DNA from: Treponema sp.
GTDB lineage: Bacteria > Spirochaetota > Spirochaetia > Treponematales > Breznakiellaceae
DNA length: 10,494 nucleotides
Assembly (NCBI GenBank): GCA_031270205.1
Contig: JAISYA010000126.1
Location: 1-10,494 of the forward strand
Reading direction: 5' to 3'
The position numbers were made by a program, and so were the translations under genes. Below the pieces are notes generated by a model. It ran no database searches. It was not told the origin of the DNA and saw nothing but the letters and a program-made list of their open reading frames with translations. Of the stretch, positions 5,844 to 10,494 are shown in pieces (position 1 is the stretch's first letter; every line of letters begins with the position of its first letter).

Positions 5844-7700
5844 ATGATTTCAAAAGAAAATGTCCACGCGGCCCTTGAGGGCATGATCCTGTCCGCATCC
5901 GGCTGGCGGGGCGTGTTTGCCGCCTCAGGCGCGGAGGAAGACAGAACAGACCTGATATCAGCGGCAAGTCGGATAATCGCGGCTGCGGCCGCCCTGGTTT
6001 TCTCTGAATATATAGCCGGGGTCCGCAGTGAGGGCGCGGCCGGCGGCTCCCGTAAGCCGCTGGCGCTCGTGGGCGCCGACACCCGGCCCACGGGCCGGGC
6101 TATTGCCGAAGCGCTGATCCCCGTTTTACTGGGATCAGGCTGCGCCGTCCGTTATGCCGGCGTTACCGCCGCCCCCGAAATTATGGCCTGGGCCCGCAGC
6201 CTGGGCGCGGCCACAACGGACAGCGTTGGCTTTATCTTTATCTCCGCCAGCCACAACCCCATCGGCCACAACGGTCTGAAATTCGGTCCTGCGGACGGCG
6301 GCGTACTGGGCCCGGAAGAAACGCTCAAACTCATCGGCGCGTTTCGTTCGGTTTTGGCGGAAGACAACTGCGTTGCCCGGCTTGAACAGCTGCTTGCCTC
6401 CGCCGATCCCGCCGCGCTTCAAAAAGTCATCTCTGCGGAAGAGGGGGCAAAGCGGGAGGCACGGCAGGCCTACTTTGATTTCATCTCCGAAGTGGCCCTG
6501 GGAGAAAACCCCGCCCTCGCTTCCGCGCTCAAGGCGGGCCTCGCGGAGCGCCCCCTGGGCATAGCCTGCGACTTTAACGGTTCCGCCCGGACACTCTCTA
6601 TCGACCGGGATTTTTTTTCCGGCCTGGGTCTCCGTTTCGATTCGATCAACGGGCGGCCGGGCGAAATAGCCCACCGCATTGTCCCCGAAGGGGAAGCCCT
6701 GGAACCCTGCCGGCTTTTTCTGGAGGAACTGTACCGCAGGGACCCGGCGTTTATGTTGGGCTATGTGCCCGACTGTGACGGCGACCGGGGCAACCTGGTG
6801 GTGTGGGACGAATCCCTGGCAAAGGCCCGCATACTGGAGGCCCAGGAAGTGTTCGCCCTGGCCTGCGTGGCCGAGCTTGCCCACCTGGTGTGGACCGGCG
6901 CGCTTGCCTACGACAACAAGGGCAACGCCCTTACCAAAGTCGCCGTCGCGGTGAATGATCCCACTTCCATGCGGGTAGACCGGATCGCCAGGGCCTTTGA
7001 CGTTTCCGTGTTCCGTTCCGAGGTGGGGGAGGCCAATGTAGTGGGCCTTGCCCGCAGGCTGCGGGGCAAGGGATATACCGTGCGTATACTGGGGGAAGGT
7101 TCCGCCGGCGGCAACATCACCCACCCCTCGGCGGTACGGGACCCGATTAATACCGTGCTTGCCCTCGTCAAACTGCTTTCGTTGCGCGGCGGGGAGCGGC
7201 CCGGGCTGTTTGAACTCTGGTGCGATCTTTCCGATCAGGCGGAATTGTACCACAGCGACTACGGCCTCGCGGACATCATTGCCAGCCTGCCCCCCTTTGT
7301 TACCACCAGCGCTTACGAAAAAGAGGCCCTGCTGCGGATCAACACGAAAGACCACGCCCTTTTGAAAGACCGCTACCAAGAGCTGTTTTTGCGTGAATGG
7401 GAAAACCGCAAAGACACCCTCAAGGCCCGCTACGGCATACATAACTGGGAAGCTATAGCGTATAATGGTATGGAAGAAAAACGGGGCATAAGCCGCTTTG
7501 GCGAGGCCGGCAGGGGCGGGCTGACCATCCGTTTTCTCAACGCTGAGGGCAGGGCCATCGCCTCAATCTGGATGCGTGGCTCCGCCACCGAGCCGGTGTT
7601 CCGGATCATGGCCGATGCCGAAGGCTCGGATCGGCGGCTGGAGCGGGATTTAATCGAATGGCAGCGCCGCATGACGCTTGAGGCCGATGAAAGGAGCTAA
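5844..7700 (+). CDS. Phosphoglucomutase/phosphomannomutase family protein
   Basis: A cytoplasmic alpha-D-phosphohexomutase (about 618 aa) that would interconvert sugar 1- and 6-phosphates, such as glucose or mannose phosphates. Numbering from GTG 5838: the phosphoserine loop is SASHNP with S138; the metal loop is DCDGDR with D312, D314 and D316; the sugar-binding loop is GEGSAGG (419-425); and the phosphate-binding loop is RGSATEP (580-586). All four active-site loops are intact and in the usual order. At about 620 aa it is longer than the usual 450-580 aa, with added length around residues 155-235 and 480-545. ATG 5844 (preceded by GAG) and GTG 5838 are both possible starts, each with a weak ribosome site. 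The next gene begins 2 bp after its stop. Sugar specificity cannot be decided here. Confidence 0.92.
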   Translation: MISKENVHAALEGMILSASGWRGVFAASGAEEDRTDLISAASRIIAAAAALVFSEYIAGVRSEGAAGGSRKPLALVGADTRPTGRAIAEALIPVLLGSGCAVRYAGVTAAPEIMAWARSLGAATTDSVGFIFISASHNPIGHNGLKFGPADGGVLGPEETLKLIGAFRSVLAEDNCVARLEQLLASADPAALQKVISAEEGAKREARQAYFDFISEVALGENPALASALKAGLAERPLGIACDFNGSARTLSIDRDFFSGLGLRFDSINGRPGEIAHRIVPEGEALEPCRLFLEELYRRDPAFMLGYVPDCDGDRGNLVVWDESLAKARILEAQEVFALACVAELAHLVWTGALAYDNKGNALTKVAVAVNDPTSMRVDRIARAFDVSVFRSEVGEANVVGLARRLRGKGYTVRILGEGSAGGNITHPSAVRDPINTVLALVKLLSLRGGERPGLFELWCDLSDQAELYHSDYGLADIIASLPPFVTTSAYEKEALLRINTKDHALLKDRYQELFLREWENRKDTLKARYGIHNWEAIAYNGMEEKRGISRFGEAGRGGLTIRFLNAEGRAIASIWMRGSATEPVFRIMADAEGSDRRLERDLIEWQRRMTLEADERS

Positions 7701-7702
7701 AC

Positions 7703-8074
7703 ATGGGAGTACGGGGGGAACTGTTTTCGACGAGGGTATTACTGCCGAACAGGACCTATTTTTTCAATATCAAGGAAAACCGCATGGGGGACCTCTACCT
7801 CAATATTGTGGAAAGCAAAAACCGCGAAACGGGCGGCTTCGAGCGCCAGTCGGTAATCCTCTTTGCCGACGATCTTCCGGAATTCCTCAAAGGTTTTGAC
7901 GAATCCCTGCGGGTACTGGAAAAGGCGATGCGGGAACAGCGACGCTCGGGCCGCGCCGAAAATCGAGCCCGCGGTGAAGCATCCGCCCGCAAAGAGACCG
8001 CCCCGGAGCGCCCGCGCAAGGGCCGCCCACCCAAAGAAGGCCGCCGCGTGGTGGTAAAAAAAAGCAGGGACTGA
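7703..8074 (+). CDS. PUR-domain nucleic-acid-binding protein with basic tail
   Basis: A 123-aa protein. Residues 2-75 match the short bacterial PUR-alpha-like domain (DUF3276) known from spirochaetes and Bacteroidetes: GELFSTRVLLPNRTYFFNIK, then a strand ending in LYLNIVES, then the FERQSVILFADDLPEFL segment. In Borrelia the equivalent (BpuR) binds DNA and RNA. Residues 76-123 are a disordered, strongly basic tail with an AT-hook-like KGRPPK, ending RRVVVKKSRD, which would add nucleic-acid affinity. The start at 7703 is fixed by AAGGAG at 7691-7696, which overlaps the end of the mutase gene. The 2-bp gap indicates co-transcription with the mutase, a link that has no obvious functional reason. 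Confidence 0.85.
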   Translation: MGVRGELFSTRVLLPNRTYFFNIKENRMGDLYLNIVESKNRETGGFERQSVILFADDLPEFLKGFDESLRVLEKAMREQRRSGRAENRARGEASARKETAPERPRKGRPPKEGRRVVVKKSRD

Positions 8075-8096
8075 ACAGAACAGTCCAGGGATGTAC

Positions 8097-8125
8097 TTGA
8101 CTATTTTTTACAATTTTGATAGATT
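8097..8125 (+). promoter_or_regulatory. Promoter for tRNA-Asp
   Basis: TTGACT (8097-8102), a 17-bp T-rich spacer and TAGATT (8120-8125) fit a sigma-70 promoter. The expected start near 8132 is a few bases before the tRNA. Confidence 0.6.
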
Positions 8126-8137
8126 GAATTGATCATT

Positions 8138-8212
8138 GGGGGCGTAGTGAAGCTGGTTTATCACGCTGGCCTGTCAAGCCGGAGATCGCGGGTTCAAGCC
8201 CCGTCGCTCCCG
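8138..8212 (+). tRNA. tRNA-Asp(GTC)
   Basis: A 75-nt cloverleaf. The acceptor stem is GGGGGCG/CGCTCCC with one G-U pair, the anticodon stem CTGGC/GCCGG with loop CTGTCAA (anticodon GTC), and the T-loop TTCAAGC. Discriminator base G, CCA not encoded. It has its own promoter and terminator. Confidence 0.96.
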
Positions 8213-8216
8213 TTGT

Positions 8217-8242
8217 AAAAACCGCCGCCGGCGGTTTTTTTA
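8217..8242 (+). terminator. Intrinsic terminator after tRNA-Asp
   Basis: ACCGCC (8221-8226) pairs with GGCGGT (8230-8235) around a three-base loop, with flanking A and T runs extending the stem and a run of seven T's. It begins five bases after the tRNA. Confidence 0.9.
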
Positions 8243-8244
8243 TA

Positions 8245-8340
8245 GTGCGCCGCACATGGGCAGTAACCTGCGGTGAAAGTCCGCTACACGCTTGCTAGCA
8301 AGCCGATCTTGGCTTGTCCTGTAGCCATGCGGTTACCGGC
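8245..8340 (+). mobile_element. Truncated 5' end of a group IIC-like intron
   Basis: The segment starts GTGCGCC and continues with ATGGGCAGTAAC and a GCGGTGAAAGTCCGC hairpin. This order (GUGYG start, AUGGG, GGGUGARAGUCCC-type hairpin, then a GUGUCCG/CAUGG-like region) follows the beginning of domain I of bacterial IIC introns such as the Oceanobacillus iheyensis intron, compared from memory. GTAACC (8263-8268) can pair with GGTTAC (8332-8337). It begins at the T-run of the tRNA-Asp terminator, which is the known target type of IIC introns. No domain V or reverse transcriptase is present, so only a non-functional 5' stub remains. The 3' boundary is approximate. Confidence 0.6.
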
Positions 8341-8458
8341 ATTTCAAACATCCCGTATACCACGAATATTTCTGTGCAAACGCACGTTCCACCTGCTCTA
8401 CATGATGTTCCGGGCTTTCTACATGGGGAACCGGTACTTCCAGTATCGTAGGGTCACC
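8341..8458. other. Unassigned stretch between intron stub and YD-repeat fragment
   Basis: Nothing recognisable. A plus-strand frame runs through from 8273 into the YD fragment, but its upstream part resembles no family. A minus-strand frame here is partly a shadow of the YD repeat. It may be the scar of earlier insertions. Confidence 0.5.
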
Positions 8459-8480
8459 GCAAGAGCCTGGTCCAAAACCG
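8459..8480 (+). repeat. 22-bp repeat shared with the upstream element, copy 2
   Basis: Exactly matches 95-116. It forms the upstream edge of YD fragment 1, replacing the RARK stretch seen in fragment 2 with RAWSK. Confidence 0.85.
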
Positions 8481-8509
8481 CGCCCTGGGGGACGATAACC
8501 TATACTTAC

Positions 8510-8578
8510 GACGCTGAAAACCGGTTGATACAGAAGGGCGATATAGACTACAGTTATGATAAGGACGGAAACCTGCTC
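8510..8578 (+). repeat. 69-bp exact direct repeat, copy 1
   Basis: Identical base for base to 9704-9772, offset 1194. Weaker similarity in the same register extends upstream to 8481. It lies in YD-repeat coding sequence. Confidence 0.95.
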
Positions 8579-8580
8579 TT

Positions 8581-8700
8581 GGTGGGAATGTAGAATATGG
8601 TACCCGTGCAGCAGGTCATTTTTTTGCAGATATTTTGCCGTATGCGATTTTAGGGAATGACCGTTCCAATACTTCAAAAAGTAAGGGGTGTGGCAAATGA
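8581..8700 (+). pseudogene. Orphan C-terminal tail of a lost (probably Rhs) effector
   Basis: Beginning at or just before the point where YD identity ends, a different frame is open for 39 codons (GGNVEYGTRAAG...KGCGK) and stops at TGA 8698-8700. There is no start codon with a ribosome site, so it looks like the 3' end of a larger gene whose front was lost. It overlaps the next gene in the form ATGA. The tail is too short to assign a toxin family. That it was the tip of an Rhs protein is inference from its position after YD repeats. Confidence 0.5.
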
Positions 8701-9308
8701 AAATAATTTATATTATATTCTCGCTGCTTTTACTATTATTTTCCTTTGGAGGATGTGATATGAATACTACCATACGTCTTATTAACGAAGAAGCGAAGTA
8801 CTTCGATGAATATTATATGTCAGGAAAAATATCCCCTGAGATCGAACAATATTTACGGGACGGATTAATTTTTCATGTTTATAGCCCTAACGATATTCCA
8901 TTAGATCGTTTTGCTATATTTGCTAAGCTTGTTGTGTGGGTTACATCAAATGATAATAATATTAGCGACATATATATTAAATCATGCAAATTCACCAGTG
9001 ACTATTTTACTGATGGACAGGTGATAGTAGATGTAAAAAAACATATATACTTAAAAGAACAGAAAATTAAAAACAGTGTTTTTTTTCGTGAATACGCTGG
9101 TTTATTAAATAAAAGTTTCATAGACAACGAACTAATAAAAATAATTTCTACTTCAGATGTTAATAAGAAGAGGAATAAGAATATCACAGTTGAAGTATCT
9201 GTTGAATATATAAAAGATGGTGAGATAATAACAACAGTAGTCCCAACAAAGCTTGTTCTTAGAACATATAAATCGTTTGTATTCTGGGACAGACTGATGA
9301 GTGTATGA
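8697..9308 (+). CDS. Predicted lipoprotein, candidate immunity protein
   Basis: A 203-aa protein of unknown family. MKIIYIIFSLLLLLFSFGGC is a lipoprotein signal peptide: a lysine, a long hydrophobic core and a relaxed lipobox with cysteine at residue 20. The mature protein would be anchored at a membrane outside the cytoplasm. The rest is mixed alpha/beta in appearance, rich in Ile, Lys, Asn and Tyr, with no transmembrane segment. The start at 8697 is chosen over GTG 8688 because AGGGG at 8684-8688 sits 8 bases upstream and because the signal peptide then begins with MK. It overlaps the stop of the orphan tail (ATGA). The gene is conspicuously AT-rich against its GC-rich surroundings, suggesting transfer. 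Genes in this position after Rhs tips are often immunity proteins, but no family evidence supports that here. Confidence 0.7.
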   Translation: MKIIYIIFSLLLLLFSFGGCDMNTTIRLINEEAKYFDEYYMSGKISPEIEQYLRDGLIFHVYSPNDIPLDRFAIFAKLVVWVTSNDNNISDIYIKSCKFTSDYFTDGQVIVDVKKHIYLKEQKIKNSVFFREYAGLLNKSFIDNELIKIISTSDVNKKRNKNITVEVSVEYIKDGEIITTVVPTKLVLRTYKSFVFWDRLMSV

Positions 9309-9353
9309 GTATGGTGTCTATTGAGTAACCCCTGAGCCTACGGGTAACACAAA

Positions 9354-9919
9354 ATGTCGCAGGTTTCGTCCAAAATATTTTCAAGCCTGGTGAACGGCAA
9401 AGATACCAACAACGACACCATAAGCCTCGGTAACGCAGGAGTGCTTGGGGGAAACATTATCCGGGCAGAAGGGGAGACGGGGGTAATCCGGTATACGTAC
9501 GACGCCGGGGGAAAACTCGCAGCCAGTACAGCTTTAATGGGAGTGAAGTAACGGCGCTACGGAATGTACTGAACCGAGTGGGAGCGGCCCGGGGTAACAT
9601 GGTAACGGCGAATCAGATGGTGTGACGGGAAAGTTATACCTACGACAAGAACGGGAACCGGGCAAGAAAGACCACGCCCTGGGGAATCATCACTTACGCC
9701 TATGACGCTGAAAACCGGTTGATACAGAAGGGCGATATAGACTACAGTTATGATAAGGACGGAAACCTGCTCAGTGAAAAGGGGCTGCGCCGTGAACCGG
9801 CATACCAATACAACGGAGCGAACCGGATGGTCTATTCCGAAGTAACGAGCCACGTGGAAAAAAACCGTACAACGAGCCGCTACGCCTACGACGCGCTGGG
9901 GCGGCGGATGCGGCGGAGA
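9354..9919 (+). pseudogene. Rhs/YD-repeat core fragment 2, frameshifted
   Basis: YD-repeat protein remnant. The first frame (9354-9517) reads GVIRYTYDAGGKL. A one-base loss near 9516-9520 then shifts reading to the frame that continues SQYSFNGSEV, NVLNRVGAARGNMVTANQMV, an in-frame TGA at 9623-9625, and RESYTYDKNGNRARKTTPWG. After this come ITYAYDAENRL, DYSYDKDGNLLSEKG, AYQYNGANRMV and SRYAYDALGRRM. These are typical Y-D-x-x-G-N/R repeats of Rhs proteins. There is no ribosome site at the 5' end. The conserved Rhs boundary motif (DPxGL-like) is absent, so the core ends prematurely at about 9919. Two independent lesions argue that this is decay and not sequencing error alone. Confidence 0.85.
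9704..9772 (+). repeat. 69-bp exact direct repeat, copy 2
   Basis: Identical to 8510-8578. The two copies bracket the orphan tail, the lipoprotein gene and the 5' part of fragment 2, so recombination between them could delete or circularise that 1.2-kb block. Confidence 0.95.
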
Positions 9920-9994
9920 TTGAGACACGCGGCATACAACTCCTGCTGTTTCCTGTGCTACGGGGGGTATAGCGTTAATATATCGGGAGCAATA

Positions 9995-10252
9995 ATGAGT
10001 AAATATGAAAAACTGATACAGAGTATTTTGTCTGGCAGACAGGATATGGCCTTTAAATTCTCTGATTTGACGAAGTTGTTGTGCGCCATGGGCTTTCAAG
10101 AACGAATCAAGGGGAGTCATCATATTTACTATCGCCTAGATATTGAGGAAATATTAAATATCCAGCCTAATGGCTCAAATGCTAAACCGTATCAAGTAAA
10201 GCAGGTCAGAAATGTTATAATAAAATATGGTTTGGAGGTGCGGGATGAGTAA
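9995..10252 (+). CDS. hicA: HicA-family mRNA interferase toxin
   Basis: An 85-aa toxin of type II toxin-antitoxin systems, expected to cleave mRNA in the cytoplasm. The sequence shows the double-stranded-RNA-binding-like fold of HicA: FSDLTKLLCAMGFQERIKGS, followed by the catalytic-histidine motif GSHHIYY, and then a short strand and a final helix (KPYQVKQVRNVIIKYGL). The length is typical. The start at 9995 has GGGAG at 9985-9989, 5 bases upstream. The frame is also open upstream without a stop, back through the YD-repeat fragment to 9626, so an Rhs-HicA fusion could in principle be read. It overlaps hicB by 8 bp, the usual toxin-first order. Confidence 0.9.
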   Translation: MSKYEKLIQSILSGRQDMAFKFSDLTKLLCAMGFQERIKGSHHIYYRLDIEEILNIQPNGSNAKPYQVKQVRNVIIKYGLEVRDE

Positions 10253-10454
10253 ATACGAGATTATTGTTTATTGGAGTGAAGCGGATAATGCTTATATCGC
10301 CGAGGTGCCGGAGTTGGCCGGGTGCATGGCTGATGGTCAAACCTATGGAGACGCTATAAAGAATGTCGAAGTAACAATGGCGGAATGGATCGAAACGGCA
10401 AGTTCTCTGGGCCGCGCCGTCCCGATGGCTAGAGGTAAACTGCTGTACGCTTGA
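10245..10454 (+). CDS. hicB: HicB-family antitoxin
   Basis: A 69-aa antitoxin that should bind and neutralise HicA. It shows the HicB RNase-H-like fold signature: YIAEVPELAGCMADGQTYGD, then AIKNVEVTMAEWIETA, then a VPMARGKL ending. It stops there, with no added C-terminal DNA-binding domain, so autoregulation by itself is not evident. The start at 10245 is preferred because GGAGG (10234-10238) lies 6 bases upstream. It overlaps the last 8 bases of hicA, so the two are translationally coupled. Confidence 0.9.
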   Translation: MSKYEIIVYWSEADNAYIAEVPELAGCMADGQTYGDAIKNVEVTMAEWIETASSLGRAVPMARGKLLYA

Positions 10455-10494
10455 TGAAAAATCGATGATTGATTATCGGACTACGCCGGCCGGA

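Larger units (their letters stand above)
8459..8578 (+). pseudogene. Rhs/YD-repeat core fragment 1
   Basis: The frame reads TAPWGTITYTYDAENRLIQ and then DIDYSYDKDGNLL, two consecutive YD repeats of the kind that build the shell of Rhs polymorphic-toxin proteins. Positions 8510-8578 are identical to 9704-9772. At 8579 the match stops and the YD frame ends at a TAG (8591-8593). The 5' part of the parent gene is missing, and the stretch 8459-8480 is not YD sequence but a copy of 95-116. It is a gene remnant, not an expressed protein by itself. Confidence 0.85.

Noticed and set aside
6135..7442. Long minus-strand open frame (435 codons) inside the phosphohexomutase gene
   Set aside because: Shadow caused by codon bias; the residue pattern is not protein-like and the sense frame carries all four active-site loops.
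8659..8676. Degenerate copy of the element end (GACCGTTCCAATACTTCA, 16/18 match to 19-36)
   Set aside because: It lies within the open orphan tail frame, has no inverted partner nearby, and could be chance; not enough to call another element.
8333..8677. Minus-strand frame sharing a segment with another minus-strand frame at 9557-10123
   Set aside because: The shared segment is only the reverse complement of the 69-bp YD repeat, so the similarity does not show a real gene family.
8794..8805. 12-bp palindrome CGAAGTACTTCG
   Set aside because: It is inside the lipoprotein coding sequence with no promoter nearby; probably coincidental.
9623..9625. TGA in the YD frame read as selenocysteine
   Set aside because: No SECIS-like hairpin evident just downstream, Rhs proteins are not selenoproteins, and a nearby frameshift shows that the gene is decaying.

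Overview
The window looks like a chromosomal segment from a GC-rich spirochaete, most plausibly a gut-type Treponema. This is inferred from three things: a short PUR-domain protein of the spirochaete/Bacteroidetes type, the linked cysteine desulfurase/NifU pair with a NifU that has only two domains, and spirochaete-style YD-repeat (Rhs-like) debris. Species cannot be fixed without a database search. Positions 1-8242 are ordinary housekeeping and metabolic genes. Positions 8243-10494 are a mobile, decaying accessory region.

Layout. Positions 1-182 hold a dense cluster of hairpins that resembles a small non-autonomous element (13-bp perfect terminal inverted repeats, near-identical 10-bp flanking repeats). 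A promoter at its right edge appears to drive a molybdenum hydroxylase of the FAD-less xanthine dehydrogenase type (219-2837), followed in the same direction by a YheO/DauR-like regulator (2862-3548). Next, on the minus strand, come tRNA-Gly(CCC) with its own promoter, nifU and nifS; nifS and nifU form a two-gene Fe-S cluster assembly operon with a strong promoter and a palindrome in its leader. A divergent intergenic region separates these from a plus-strand pair, a phosphohexomutase (5844-7700) and a PUR-domain nucleic-acid-binding protein (7703-8074). tRNA-Asp(GTC), with promoter and terminator, follows.

Accessory end. Directly after the tRNA-Asp terminator lies a 5' fragment resembling a group IIC intron. 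Then come two YD-repeat fragments that share an exact 69-bp repeat. The first fragment changes frame into a short orphan C-terminal tail whose stop codon overlaps the start of an AT-rich predicted lipoprotein gene. The second has a frameshift and an in-frame stop, and its last open stretch runs without interruption into a HicA toxin gene, which overlaps a HicB antitoxin gene.

How the genes work together. NifS supplies sulfur to the NifU scaffold, and Fe-S clusters made this way are needed by enzymes such as the molybdenum hydroxylase, which has two [2Fe-2S] sites. The YheO-like regulator probably responds to a metabolite linked to that hydroxylase. The 3' region looks like a graveyard of polymorphic-toxin modules in which each YD-repeat stub is followed by a small gene pair of effector/immunity or toxin/antitoxin form.
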